Shown here piece after piece: positions 33,988-42,328 of a stretch of 64,000 nt of DNA. Position 1 is the stretch's first letter, and each line of letters begins with the position of its first letter. Where the stretch lies: NCBI GenBank assembly GCA_018436855.1, contig JAHDKO010000058.1, positions 62,001 to 126,000 on the forward strand, in the 5' to 3' direction. The stretch is from Deltaproteobacteria bacterium (GTDB taxonomy: Bacteria; Desulfobacterota; Desulfomonilia; UBA1062). Below the pieces are notes generated by a model that was not told where the DNA came from, did not search any database, and was given only the letters and a program-made list of their open reading frames with translations. The position numbers and the translations under genes were made by a program.

Positions 33988-34440
33988 ATGCGTGCAGTGA
34001 TACAGCGGGTGAAGCAGGCGTCCGTGAAGGTGGACGGAGAGGAGATATCGCACATCGGGAAGGGGCTGTGCTGCCTCGTGGGCGTGGAGGCGGGAGACGG
34101 TGAGCGCGATGTGGACTACCTTGCACGGAAGATCTGCGGCCTGCGGGTCTTCGACGATGAGCAGGGGGTGATGAACCTCGACGTGGGGCAGGTCCGGGGA
34201 GAGATCCTCCTCATCTCACAGTTCACCCTGCTGGGCGATACCCGCAAAGGAAAACGCCCGTCCTATTTCACCGCAGAGCAGCCGGACAGGGCTTCAGAGC
34301 TGTTTGAGGATATGGTGAAGCAGGTTTCAGCGCTGCACAGCGGCAAGGTCGCGACCGGCAGATTCCAGACTACCATGGATGTCCACATCGTCAACCACGG
34401 TCCGGTCACCATCCTCATGGACAGCAGGAGGCTTTTCTAA
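33988..34440 (+). CDS. dtd: D-aminoacyl-tRNA deacylase
   Basis: Removes D-amino acids (and glycine from tRNA-Ala) mischarged on tRNA. 150 residues, full length. Hallmarks are MRAVIQRVKQASVKVDG at the start, ISQFTLLGD (catalytic SQFTL) and a GPVT motif in VNHGPVTIL, where His replaces the more common Asp before Gly. GGACGGAG lies upstream of the ATG. It converges with trxA. Confidence 0.94.
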   Translation: MRAVIQRVKQASVKVDGEEISHIGKGLCCLVGVEAGDGERDVDYLARKICGLRVFDDEQGVMNLDVGQVRGEILLISQFTLLGDTRKGKRPSYFTAEQPDRASELFEDMVKQVSALHSGKVATGRFQTTMDVHIVNHGPVTILMDSRRLF

Positions 34441-34465
34441 GAAAGGGTCCTGCTGGAGCGGCTCG

Positions 34466-34813
34466 CTATCTGAACGTGTTGATCCGCTCCAGAAGCTTGT
34501 CCTCGGGCATTGCGCCCACGATGTCTCCTGCCTTGGCGCCGTCTTTGAACACCAGCAGGTTGGGGATGGAGCGGATGCCGTACCGGGAAGCGGTCTTGTT
34601 GTTCTTGTCCACGTCGATTTTGGCGAAGACGATATCCCCCTGGTGCTTCTTTGCCAGGCTCTCGACGATCGGGCCCAGCATTTTGCACGGTCCGCACCAC
34701 TCGGCCCAGCAGTCTACGACGAGAAACGGATATTTGCTTACGGCCTCGTCCAGCGTGTCATCGTTGAGCTCGATTGGATAGTCCGGATTCTCCACGAAAG
34801 TCCCCTCAGCCAT
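34466..34813 (-). CDS. trxA: thioredoxin
   Basis: 115 residues with the redox motif WCGPCK (Cys40, Cys43), the cis-Pro region GIRSIPNLLVFKDG and FAKIDVDKNN. The start is preceded by AAGGAG. It lies 26 bases downstream of trxB and forms with it and the ArsR gene an arsR-trxB-trxA set on the minus strand. Confidence 0.96.
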   Translation of the reverse strand: MAEGTFVENPDYPIELNDDTLDEAVSKYPFLVVDCWAEWCGPCKMLGPIVESLAKKHQGDIVFAKIDVDKNNKTASRYGIRSIPNLLVFKDGAKAGDIVGAMPEDKLLERINTFR

Positions 34814-34839
34814 GGTTATCTCCTTTCTTTCTTGTGATC

Positions 34840-35799
34840 TCAGGGCGTGGCCCAGGCACCATAGGCGTTCCCTTTGAGATCCTGGACATGTTGCTCTGCA
34901 GCGAATGCAGCTGTGGCCCCGTCTCCGCAGGCCGTGATCACCTGTCGCAGGAGCTTCTTCGTGCAGTCTCCGCAGGCAAATATACCCGGTGCCGATGTCT
35001 TCATCTGATCGTCCACAATGACATACCCGCTTTCGTCACATTCCACCACGTCCCTGACGAACGCGGTGTTCGGGATATACCCGGTAAAGACGAACACGCC
35101 TTCGACCTCCAGGGTCCTTTTTTTCGAAGGGTCTCCCACATCGGAGATCCTGACGGCCTTCACCATGGTCTCGCCCAGGATCTCTTCCACGGCCGAGTTC
35201 CATGCAAAGTCGATCTTCTCGTGCGCAGCCGCCCTCTCCTGGAGAATCCGGGCTGCCCGAAGCCGGTCACGGCGGTGAATGATGGTGACCCGGGAGGCAA
35301 AGCGGGTGAGAAAGAGCGCCTCCTGGACAGCGGTATCTCCCCCGCCCACGACCGCTACGGGTACGTCGCGATAGAACGGCCCGTCACAAGTCGCACAGTA
35401 TGACACGCCCTTTCCCGTGTACTCGCTCTCTCCGGGGACGTTCAGGTGCGCGTACCCGGTTCCGGTGGCGATAATCACGGACAGCGCATCGAATGATCCT
35501 TTTCCGGTTTTCACCCGCCAGATATCCGTGGAGTCGCGGGACGCGCGTTCCAGGGAGACCACGTCGTCTTCCACGATCTCCAGGCCGAATGTCCTGGCCT
35601 GCTGAGTGAAGCGCTCGATGAGCTCGTATCCGGTGATTCCTCCAGGAAAACCGGGGAAATTCTCCACGATGTCCGTGGTCGTGATCAGGCTTGGATTGAC
35701 CTGGCTGGTGAGCATGAGTGTCTTCATCCTGGAGCGTGATGCATAGATTCCGGCGGTTAGCCCCCCGGGGCCTGAGCCCACGATGATGATGTCGTACAT
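34840..35799 (-). CDS. trxB: thioredoxin-disulfide reductase
   Basis: Flavoenzyme that reduces thioredoxin with NADPH. 319 residues from the ATG at 35799 behind AAAGGA. FAD-binding GSGPGGLTAGIYASRS (8-23), redox pair Cys135/Cys138 in SYCATCDG, NADPH-binding GGGDTAVQEALFL, and the C-terminal GIFACGDC. It starts 13 bases after the arsR stop. Confidence 0.95.
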   Translation of the reverse strand: MYDIIIVGSGPGGLTAGIYASRSRMKTLMLTSQVNPSLITTTDIVENFPGFPGGITGYELIERFTQQARTFGLEIVEDDVVSLERASRDSTDIWRVKTGKGSFDALSVIIATGTGYAHLNVPGESEYTGKGVSYCATCDGPFYRDVPVAVVGGGDTAVQEALFLTRFASRVTIIHRRDRLRAARILQERAAAHEKIDFAWNSAVEEILGETMVKAVRISDVGDPSKKRTLEVEGVFVFTGYIPNTAFVRDVVECDESGYVIVDDQMKTSAPGIFACGDCTKKLLRQVITACGDGATAAFAAEQHVQDLKGNAYGAWATP

Positions 35800-35812
35800 G
35801 TACGCGTCCTTT

Positions 35813-36085
35813 CTATTGATAGCGTTCGAGGATATCAAGCAGTTGTTCTATCTTTTTCGGCTCCTTGAGGAAGTAGCATTTTAGGTTTCCCTTCCTTATG
35901 CAATCGACGATCCCGTTTATTTTCAGTATGGAGAGATGTTGAGAGGCATTGGCCTGACGGATGTGCAGGGTGCTTTCCACCTCCCCGACACACTTCTGGC
36001 CGCGGATGAGCTCCCGGGCGATCATGAGCCTCACCGGATGCCCCAGGGCCTTGAGATAAGAAGCAGTCATCTCATTACGCGACAT
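35813..36085 (-). CDS. ArsR/SmtB family regulator, possibly redox-sensing
   Basis: 90 residues, a minimal winged helix. The HPVRLMIARELIRG helix, recognition helix QANASQHLSILK and wing IRKGNLKCYFL are clear. Three cysteines are present: Cys32 at the position where many ArsR proteins bind metal (QKCVGEVE), Cys62 and Cys70. As first gene of arsR-trxB-trxA it may sense thiol state or a metal(loid) and control the thioredoxin system. A palindrome (36129-36140) in its promoter region could be its operator. Ligand unknown. Confidence 0.88.
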   Translation of the reverse strand: MSRNEMTASYLKALGHPVRLMIARELIRGQKCVGEVESTLHIRQANASQHLSILKINGIVDCIRKGNLKCYFLKEPKKIEQLLDILERYQ

Positions 36086-36128
36086 ACTGCAATCCTTTAT
36101 AAGATTATTTTAATATTCATATACAATA

Positions 36129-36140
36129 ATATTTAAATAT
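36129..36140. promoter_or_regulatory. AT-rich palindrome, candidate ArsR operator
   Basis: ATATTTAAATAT is a perfect 12-bp palindrome in the AT-rich gap between arsR (minus) and the 36220 gene (plus), about 45 bases before the arsR ATG. ArsR operators are typically 12-2-12 or similar AT-rich repeats; this is a weaker match. Confidence 0.35.
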
Positions 36141-36150
36141 CTGTCAATTC

Positions 36151-36180
36151 TTGATTTCTCCAGCCAGCAAGTAGTATGCT
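36151..36180 (+). promoter_or_regulatory. possible promoter of the envelope-protein run
   Basis: TTGATT (36151-36156), 18-base spacer, TATGCT (36175-36180). It lies 40 bases before the ATG at 36220. Confidence 0.45.
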
Positions 36181-36219
36181 TAAAATACATGATAGAAAAT
36201 ATTTCCCGGGGGTCAAGAT

Positions 36220-36762
36220 ATGAAGAGACTTTTGATCGCACTGGCCGTTCTCCTGGTGCTCGTTCCCACCCTCTGCCGGGCAGAGGGATATGTCATGGTC
36301 AACTACGGGATCGGCGGCGACATTGACGAGCCCAGCCTCGGGGTCGAGATGGGGGGCATCTTTCTCTCCCGCCTTCATCCCGAAGGTGGAGCGGTCAGCT
36401 TCGGCCTGGGGGTGAGCATTGCCGACACGGACGAGGATATCCCGTCCGCGGTCCTGCCCCCCGTACCCGCTCCTGCCTATGAACAGTTCACCGAGTACAA
36501 CGACGGCAACGAGCAGGAGGTGTATTTCAGCGTCGGCGCCGAGATGATCCCCGCCCTCTTCGCCGTGGGAGGGGTGGGCTATGCCAGCCAGGACACCGTG
36601 CTCGTCGGGAGATCCGCGGATCAATTCTACGAGGTGGACTCCGAAAGCGACAACAACGTCACCTGGATGCTCGGCATGCGCTATATCATCCAGGGCCTGA
36701 ACGTCGGTCTGGGGTATCATTCCCGGCGCGGGATCCTGGCAGGCATCGGCGTCGCGTTCTGA
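36220..36762 (+). CDS. exported outer-membrane beta-barrel-like protein, hypothetical
   Basis: 180 residues. Signal peptide (1-21, cleavage near CRA-E). The mature part is rich in alternating Gly/hydrophobic strands (VNYGIGGDI, VSFGLGVSIAD, YFSVGAEM, ALFAVGGVGYAS, MLGMRYIIQGLNVGLGYHS) and ends in Phe, as expected for a small outer-membrane barrel. No family recognised. It is 35 bases upstream of the CsgG-like gene and probably shares its transcript. Confidence 0.7.
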   Translation: MKRLLIALAVLLVLVPTLCRAEGYVMVNYGIGGDIDEPSLGVEMGGIFLSRLHPEGGAVSFGLGVSIADTDEDIPSAVLPPVPAPAYEQFTEYNDGNEQEVYFSVGAEMIPALFAVGGVGYASQDTVLVGRSADQFYEVDSESDNNVTWMLGMRYIIQGLNVGLGYHSRRGILAGIGVAF

Positions 36763-36797
36763 TCCCTGGTTGAAATTTTACAAGCTAGGAGAGTTGC

Positions 36798-37751
36798 ATG
36801 AAGAGACTCGCATGGCTCATCCTTCCGGTCGTCTTCGCCGCCCTCCCTCTGGAGGCCGCCGAACCGGCCTCCATCGCCGTTCCCGGGTTCACGCTCTGGA
36901 CCGTGGAGCAGCCGAGGAAGATCACCGAGCACGAGTACGAAACCCACACCCCGGGTGCCCTCACCCGGTACCAGAGGCGGGAAGTGGAGCTCCCGGAAGA
37001 GCTTCTCAAGGAGATCGAGCTGCCCGTTCTCACCGATATCTTCATCAGAAAGCTCGTTGGCTCGGGCAAGTTCACGGTTGTGGAGCGGGCAAAGGCCGAT
37101 GTGCTCCTCGGCGAGATCGAACGGGCCGAAGAGGGACCCCTCGACCGCAGCGCTGTCGCGAAGAAGGGCGGTGCGCTCGGCGCGCAGTATCTCGCCCTGG
37201 GGACCCTGACCTATGCCGCGCGCGATGTCGAGCTCAAGCCGGTGGCCTACACCCGGCGCACACACCGAATCGAGCGGGGCGAGATCAGGGTCGATCTGAG
37301 GATCCTGGAGGTCCCCACGGGCAGGATCGTGGCCTCTGTGCCCGGGCAGGGCAGGCTCGAACGCCGGATCGACGAGGATACCCGGGAGCCCCGCCCGCTG
37401 CCCGGCAGCTTCATTGCCGATCTTCAGGAGGAGCTCGCCCACGATCTCATGGTCAGGACCGTTGACGCCCTGTATCCCTTCAAGGTGGTATCGGTCAGGG
37501 GCGGCACCGCGTTTGCGGACCGGGGACAGAACTTCCGGATCCAAAAGGGTGAGGTGTATGAGGTCCTCCGCCGGGGCGAGCCCGTCATTGACCCGGATAC
37601 GAAAGACGTGATTGCCTTTGACGAGGAAGTGCTCGATCGTGTAACCGTGACGGACGTGTTCCAGAAGGCGTGCAGGGTCGAAACGGGCAATACCTCCCCC
37701 CGGATCCGTCCGGGAGATATTCTGAGATCAACGGGTACGACATCACCGTAA
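36798..37751 (+). CDS. CsgG/LpoB-superfamily exported protein
   Basis: 317 residues. Signal peptide (1-21) without a lipobox. The N-terminal 200 residues follow the CsgG-type pattern: IAVPGFTL, PVLTDIFIRKLVGSGKFTVVERAKAD, GAQYLALGTLTY, then GEIRVDLRILEVPTGRIVASVPGQG. The C-terminal part (about 225-317) contains a beta-rich domain (FRIQKGEVYEVLRRGEPV) that could bind cell wall or another envelope protein. AGGAGAG precedes the ATG. Its stop overlaps the next start by one base (TAATG). Confidence 0.75.
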   Translation: MKRLAWLILPVVFAALPLEAAEPASIAVPGFTLWTVEQPRKITEHEYETHTPGALTRYQRREVELPEELLKEIELPVLTDIFIRKLVGSGKFTVVERAKADVLLGEIERAEEGPLDRSAVAKKGGALGAQYLALGTLTYAARDVELKPVAYTRRTHRIERGEIRVDLRILEVPTGRIVASVPGQGRLERRIDEDTREPRPLPGSFIADLQEELAHDLMVRTVDALYPFKVVSVRGGTAFADRGQNFRIQKGEVYEVLRRGEPVIDPDTKDVIAFDEEVLDRVTVTDVFQKACRVETGNTSPRIRPGDILRSTGTTSP

Positions 37752-39151
37752 TGGCAAGGAATGTTCTCACTCTGATCGCCGCTCTCCTCGTGTTTTTCCT
37801 CGCAACGGGCTGCTCGTCGCTGACCAGCTATACGCAGATGACGCAGCAGGCGCGGCTATCCATCTCTCAGGGAAGGTTTGACGACGCGCTCACGGTGTTT
37901 CCGGAAAAGGCGGCCCATGGAAAGGACGAGGTGCTCATACGTCTGGAGCGGGCCGTTCTCCTGCAGGCCATGGGGAGGTTCGAAGAGAGCTCCCGCGAGT
38001 TTCAGCTCGCGGCCGGCAAGATCGGGCGGTATGAGAACCGTGCGGTCGTCTCCGCCGGCCGCACGGCCTTGCAGGCGGGGTCCCTGATCCTCAACGAACA
38101 GGTACAGCCCTACGAGGGAGAGGATTTCGAAAAAATCCTGCTCCATGCCATGAATGCCGTGAACTACCTCATGGCAGGCGATCTGGAAGGCGCCCGGGTG
38201 GAGATCAGGATCGCCTACCGGAGGCAGAACGAGCTCCGCGAAAGGCACGCCAAAGCGATCGAGAAGGCCGAGAAAGAGGGCGGGGCGAAGAGCTGGGAGC
38301 AGTCGTTCCAGAAGGCGGACAGCGGCAGGTACCGGGAGATCTCGTCGCGGGCCGGCAATGTCCACAGCGTGTACCAGAACGCCTACGCCTATTACATCTC
38401 GTCCCTGGTCTATGAGCTGGGCGGGGAGCGAGACGAGGCATACATCGACCTGAAAAAGGGAATCCTGGCCGCCCCGGATTCGGAGAGCCTCCAGAATGAC
38501 CTCATCCGCCTGAGCCGGGAGCTGGGGTTTTATGAGGATGAGCAGAAGTGGGTGGCAAGGTACGGCGAGCCGGATAAGGAATACGGCACCGGCACGGACG
38601 TGTTCGTGATCTTCCAGCACGGCTCGGCGCCGGTCAAGGAGCCGTTGAGCTTTCCCATCCCCCTGCCGGAAGGGGGGCTGGCGTTCGCGTCGCTGCCCGT
38701 ATACCGGTTCGTTCCGTCGGGCACGCTGGCGGGAAGCGTCGGTGGGGAAGGACAGAGTGTCCGGACGTCGGTGGTGTCGGATATCGACGCCATCGCGGCG
38801 CGCAACCTGCTCGACGAGTTTCCCGTCCTGTTCGCAAAACAGGTGGCCCGCTCCATTCTGAAGGCACAGATGACCAAGAAGCTTTCCCGGGAATACGGCG
38901 CCATGGGCGCCATCACCGGCACCCTGGCCTCGGCCGTGACCGAGCAGGCGGATCAGCGGACATGGGCGTCTTTGCCCAAGGAAATCCAGGTGGCCAGGAT
39001 ATTCGTGCCCGAGCGCACCGGGAACCTCATCGTGACGAGCGTCCCGGGCGGGCACACGGCAGTGGTGGAAATTCCGGAAGGGACCCGGCATCTCATCGTC
39101 CTGTGCAGGGATACGGATGCCGGTCTGGCTCTGCAGACAAAAGCGTACTAG
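37751..39151 (+). CDS. lipoprotein of the COG3014 type, TPR-like
   Basis: 466 residues. Lipoprotein signal with a Cys after LATG (about residue 21). The first half has helical repeat character (QGRFDDALTVFPEKAA, LQAMGRFEESSREFQLAAG, GERDEAYIDLKKGI). The second half is beta-rich with a Gly/Ser-rich loop and ends in a small domain (RTGNLIVTSVPGGHTAVVEIPEGTR). COG3014 proteins occur next to ycfL and lpoB in gamma-proteobacteria; the same neighbours follow here. Molecular role unknown. Confidence 0.75.
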   Translation: MARNVLTLIAALLVFFLATGCSSLTSYTQMTQQARLSISQGRFDDALTVFPEKAAHGKDEVLIRLERAVLLQAMGRFEESSREFQLAAGKIGRYENRAVVSAGRTALQAGSLILNEQVQPYEGEDFEKILLHAMNAVNYLMAGDLEGARVEIRIAYRRQNELRERHAKAIEKAEKEGGAKSWEQSFQKADSGRYREISSRAGNVHSVYQNAYAYYISSLVYELGGERDEAYIDLKKGILAAPDSESLQNDLIRLSRELGFYEDEQKWVARYGEPDKEYGTGTDVFVIFQHGSAPVKEPLSFPIPLPEGGLAFASLPVYRFVPSGTLAGSVGGEGQSVRTSVVSDIDAIAARNLLDEFPVLFAKQVARSILKAQMTKKLSREYGAMGAITGTLASAVTEQADQRTWASLPKEIQVARIFVPERTGNLIVTSVPGGHTAVVEIPEGTRHLIVLCRDTDAGLALQTKAY

Positions 39152-39166
39152 ACAGGAGGAATGGAA

Positions 39167-39598
39167 ATGGCAAGGGGACGGAACATTATTTGGCTGATCG
39201 CCCTGTTTCTGGTGGCGTGCGCCGGGACGGCGCCCAATGTCCTGCATGTTCAGGCAGGCCCGGGGGGCTTGAGCTCCAAGAAAGAGGAGATCAACGACAG
39301 AGGGCTCTCCCGCAAGGTCTCCTTCGGGGAGGTGAGCATCCGGGCGCTCGATCTCGGGTCATCCATGGAGGCCCAGGTCATACTGCAGAACAACAGCTCG
39401 CGCAATGTGGTGTTCGAGTACCGGTTCATCTGGTACGATGCCGCGGGGTTCGAGATCTCGTCGGTCACCGCGTGGATACCCTCGGGACTTTCCGGAAAAG
39501 AGGCGCGCGGCTACCGGTCTACAGCCCCGGGTCCCAATGCGGTGAGCTTCAAATGCATGGTGAGGAACCTGCAGCCGCTCACGGATACGGGCTCATAA
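39167..39598 (+). CDS. YcfL-like lipoprotein
   Basis: 143 residues from the ATG at 39167, seven bases after AGGAGGA (the ATG at 39161 is too close). Lipobox LVAC. The mature part has the DUF1425 pattern: a conserved strand set ending in LQNNSSRNVVFEYRFIWYDAAGFEIS. In E. coli ycfL lies directly upstream of lpoB, as it does here. Function unknown, likely outer-membrane. Confidence 0.78.
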   Translation: MARGRNIIWLIALFLVACAGTAPNVLHVQAGPGGLSSKKEEINDRGLSRKVSFGEVSIRALDLGSSMEAQVILQNNSSRNVVFEYRFIWYDAAGFEISSVTAWIPSGLSGKEARGYRSTAPGPNAVSFKCMVRNLQPLTDTGS

Positions 39599-39626
39599 CT
39601 CAAGAAAGAAAAAGAAGGAGATGACT

Positions 39627-40223
39627 ATGAAACGGACCATGATCCTCGTTTCTCTCTTCGGAATGGTTTTCCTGGCCGCAGGATGTGCGTCGTCCCCCAC
39701 GGTCAGCTACGGCGACCCCGAGCGGGTGGAGACGGTGACCACGGATTTCGGGTCCACCGATCTGCAGATGATCGCGGAAAAGATGGTGAACTCGCTGCTC
39801 GCCAACCCGGTCCTGTCGTCGGGTCAGCGCCCGGTGCTCTATGTCCACCAGGTGAAAAACAAGACGGACGAACACCTCGACACCAAATCCGTGACCGACA
39901 AGATACGGGTCACGCTGCTCAAGTCGGGAAGGGTGCGGTTCACGGCTGTCAACGAGGTGAACGACGAGATGATCAAACAGCTGGAGTACCAGACGAGCTC
40001 CGGATACGTTGACCCCAAGACGTCCAGCACCATCGGGCGCCAGGTCGGGGCGGACTATTTCATGTTCGGGGAGATCACCTCCATCAGGAAATCCGCCGGG
40101 AGGGTCAAGGATGTGTATTTCAAGTTCACCCTGAACCTGGTGAACATCGAGACCGGGCTCATCGAATGGGCCGACGAGCAGGAAATCAGAAAGCAGGCGA
40201 AGAAGCCTCTCATCGGCGGATGA
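39627..40223 (+). CDS. lpoB: penicillin-binding protein activator LpoB-like lipoprotein
   Basis: 198 residues from the ATG at 39627, six bases after AAGGAG. Lipobox LAAGC. The mature domain matches LpoB: STDLQMIAEKMVNSLL, VLYVHQVKNKTDEHLDTKSVTDKIRVTLLKSGRVRF, and GADYFMFGEITSI. In E. coli LpoB is an outer-membrane lipoprotein that reaches through peptidoglycan to stimulate PBP1B. Gene order COG3014-ycfL-lpoB supports the call. The cognate PBP is not in the window. Confidence 0.85.
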   Translation: MKRTMILVSLFGMVFLAAGCASSPTVSYGDPERVETVTTDFGSTDLQMIAEKMVNSLLANPVLSSGQRPVLYVHQVKNKTDEHLDTKSVTDKIRVTLLKSGRVRFTAVNEVNDEMIKQLEYQTSSGYVDPKTSSTIGRQVGADYFMFGEITSIRKSAGRVKDVYFKFTLNLVNIETGLIEWADEQEIRKQAKKPLIGG

Positions 40224-40224
40224 C

Positions 40225-40246
40225 CGCTGGAGGCCTTAGCACCCTC
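40225..40246. repeat. 22-bp direct repeat, copy 1
   Basis: CGCTGGAGGCCTTAGCACCC plus TC; 20 of 22 bases match the copy at 40287-40308. Contains a GGAGG arm facing a CCTC arm. Confidence 0.6.
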
Positions 40247-40286
40247 GATGGCCTTTGCCGTCAGGTCGTCGCCTATTGTGGATAAT

Positions 40287-40308
40287 CGCTGGAGGCTTTA
40301 GCATCCTC
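40287..40308. repeat. 22-bp direct repeat, copy 2
   Basis: CGCTGGAGGCTTTAGCATCC plus TC, starting 62 bases after copy 1. With the next base it can form a GGAGG/CCTCC hairpin. Confidence 0.6.
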
Positions 40309-40348
40309 CCATCACCTTTCTCGACGGGGATGCTCGTTGCCGGAACGT

Positions 40349-40380
40349 CAGGTCCCGGGCTGCGGACGGCCCGGGTCCTG
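40349..40380. repeat. strong GC-rich hairpin in the lpoB-ICMT gap
   Basis: CAGG-T-CCCGGGC, loop TGCGGACG, GCCCGGG-T-CCTG: 11 base pairs with one T-T mismatch. No T tract follows directly; it may still end the lipoprotein transcript. The 40224-40576 gap holds this hairpin, the two direct repeats and the promoter at 40516; no other gene was found. Confidence 0.6.
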
Positions 40381-40515
40381 TGATCTAAGGGCCCTTTCCC
40401 CTGGTTCGCTTTTTCAGGCATGCAGCGGCCCGGACACGGCTTGGACGGGAATCGCCTGCCGTCCCTGCCGCGGTTTTGCCATGATGAACCCGTAGAGGCT
40501 TTTCCCAGGTTTGGC

Positions 40516-40544
40516 TTGACTGGATGGAGAGAAACGGATACAAA
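40516..40544 (+). promoter_or_regulatory. promoter of the ICMT-like gene
   Basis: TTGACT (40516-40521), 17-base spacer, TACAAA (40539-40544), 33 bases before the ATG. Confidence 0.55.
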
Positions 40545-40576
40545 GCAGGGCAAAGTTTTTTCTTGGAGGAGTGAGA

Positions 40577-41125
40577 ATGAATTGGGGGGATAGACTCGAG
40601 AAGATCACGAGCAAGACCGTACCGCTGTATGCCATGATAGTCCTCCTGGTGATATTTGCCAATCCCAGCTGGACATCTTCTTTCCTGGGAATTATCCCCA
40701 TCATCGCGGGAGAGGCATTGAGATTCTGGGCCACCGGACACTTAAGAAAGAACGAGGAGCTCACCACGTCCGGACCGTACGCGCACATCCAGTCACCGCT
40801 CTATCTGGGCAGCTTCCTCATTGCCACGGGGATGTGCATCATGGCCAGAAACCCCGTCATCTGGATCATCATGGCCCTGATCTTCTTCAAGTCGTACGTT
40901 CCCAGGAAGCAGGAGCGGGAGTGGGGAAGGCTCGAGAAGATGTTCGGCGAGGACTTTCTCCAGTACAAGCGGGAGGTCCCGTATTTCTTTCCTCCCCGGC
41001 TCGATCCCTACCCTCACGGGGCCAAGCACCTCTGGTCGTTTGCCATGACCATCGAAAACACCGAGCACCAGACCGCCATGGCGGTGTTCGTCATCGCATT
41101 TCTGATTTTCATTCAGGCCTTCTAG
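40577..41125 (+). CDS. isoprenylcysteine carboxylmethyltransferase-like membrane protein
   Basis: 182 residues from the ATG at 40577, seven bases after GGAGG; a GTG at 40571 is too close. Several membrane segments (about 15-30, 33-48, 75-105, 163-180). The family signature is the helical hairpin region LRKNEELTTSGPYAHIQSPLYLGS (an RHP-like SP-x-YLG motif) and a C-terminal EREWGRLEKMFGEDFLQYKREVPYFFP, typical of bacterial ICMT/PEMT methyltransferases. It would methylate a lipid or small membrane substrate with SAM; no prenylated protein is expected in bacteria. Monocistronic. Confidence 0.8.
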   Translation: MNWGDRLEKITSKTVPLYAMIVLLVIFANPSWTSSFLGIIPIIAGEALRFWATGHLRKNEELTTSGPYAHIQSPLYLGSFLIATGMCIMARNPVIWIIMALIFFKSYVPRKQEREWGRLEKMFGEDFLQYKREVPYFFPPRLDPYPHGAKHLWSFAMTIENTEHQTAMAVFVIAFLIFIQAF

Positions 41126-41140
41126 CAGCAGGCGTTTGGA

Positions 41141-41167
41141 TCCTCCTTCCAAGTTCGCTTCGGAGGA
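41141..41167. repeat. dispersed hairpin, TCCTCC-N15-GGAGGA type (copy 2)
   Basis: Six-bp outer stem with a 15-base interior, the same geometry as at 31225-31253. The interior differs, so the outer arms and spacing are what is shared. Confidence 0.5.
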
Positions 41168-41255
41168 GTTAAGAAGGAAGGGTCACATTCCCGTTCAAGC
41201 TTGCGGCTCCCATGGGGCCAAAGGGCTTGCCCTTCAAAGGTACATGTCATTGATG

Positions 41256-41289
41256 AAAAAAAGGCCCGCATTTCCTGCGGGCCCTTTTT
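41256..41289. terminator. bidirectional intrinsic terminator
   Basis: A-tract, GGCCCGCA, loop TTTCC, TGCGGGCC, T-tract. It lies between the convergent ICMT-like gene (plus) and ilvE (minus) and can serve both. Confidence 0.9.
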
Positions 41290-41319
41290 GCTTCCATCCT
41301 TAAAAGGTATGACTCGGAT

Positions 41320-42279
41320 CTACCCGGCGCTTCTTCCCGAGACCTTTCTCCGGGCGGGCTGCTCAAGATAGTCCAGCCACTCCTCGTGCGCCTTGTCCCT
41401 GCCCTTCACCACATCGAAGAAGGCCTTCTGCAGAGACTTGACCACCTCTCCGGGCCTGCCCTCGCCGATCACGCGGTCGTCGATCTCCCGGACCGGCGTC
41501 ACCTCGGCGGCCGTGCCGGTGAAGAACACCTCGTCGGCCAGGTAGAGGGCATCCCGCGAGAAGTGCTCCTCCCTGACCTCGTAGCCCAGCTCGTGCGCAA
41601 GGGTGATGATCGTGTCGCGGGTGATGCCCGGCAGCACGTTGGTCAGCGGCGGGGTGAAGATCTTCCTGTCTCTCACATAGAAGATGTTTTCCCCGCTGCC
41701 CTCGGCGACATTGCCCTGGGGATCGAGCATGAGGGCCTCGTCGTACCCGGCCTTGAGGACCTCCATCTTGGAGAGGACCGAGTTTACGTAGTTCCCGCTC
41801 ACCTTTGCCTTGGTGAGCATGATATTCTGATGGTGACGGGTAAACGAGGAGGTCTTCACCCGGATGCCCTTGGCGATGCCGTCATCCCCGAGATAGGCCC
41901 CCCACTTCCAGCAGATGATGGAGACCCTGACGGCGTTGGTGCCGGGATGGACTCCCATGACGCCGTCGCCGATGAAGGCGATGGGCCGGATATAGGCCTC
42001 TTTCAGGCCGTTCGCTTCGATGACCTCCTTGGTGGCGTCCATGATCGTCTCCGGCGTGTAGGGGATGTCCATGAGATAGATCTTCGCCGAATTGAACAGC
42101 CTCCTGGTGTGCTCCTTGTGCCGGAAAATGGCCGACCGGCCGTCATGGCACAGATAGCACCGAACACCCTCGAAGGCGGCAACGCCGTAATGGAGGCTGT
42201 GAGTCAGCACGTGAACCCGTGCATCGTCCCAGTCGACCAGTTTCCCGTCAAGCCAGATTTTCTTGAGTTTATCAACCAT
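41320..42279 (-). CDS. ilvE: branched-chain amino acid aminotransferase
   Basis: PLP fold-type IV transaminase making Val, Leu and Ile from their 2-oxo acids. 319 residues from the ATG at 42279. Opening [24 protein letters not shown] is diagnostic; the PLP lysine is Lys159 in [11 protein letters not shown], the same number as in E. coli Ilv[13 protein letters not shown] and [14 protein letters not shown] follow. It has its own promoter with an overlapping palindrome. Confidence 0.94.
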   Translation of the reverse strand: MVDKLKKIWLDGKLVDWDDARVHVLTHSLHYGVAAFEGVRCYLCHDGRSAIFRHKEHTRRLFNSAKIYLMDIPYTPETIMDATKEVIEANGLKEAYIRPIAFIGDGVMGVHPGTNAVRVSIICWKWGAYLGDDGIAKGIRVKTSSFTRHHQNIMLTKAKVSGNYVNSVLSKMEVLKAGYDEALMLDPQGNVAEGSGENIFYVRDRKIFTPPLTNVLPGITRDTIITLAHELGYEVREEHFSRDALYLADEVFFTGTAAEVTPVREIDDRVIGEGRPGEVVKSLQKAFFDVVKGRDKAHEEWLDYLEQPARRKVSGRSAG

Positions 42280-42328
42280 TGCCCGAATACCTCGTAGTTT
42301 AAATGATTTCTTTACACAATTATTTTTC

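Noticed and set aside
41256-41289. Hairpin as a regulatory leader of ilvE
   Set aside because: It lies at the 3' end of ilvE with A and T tracts on both sides; a bidirectional terminator explains it.
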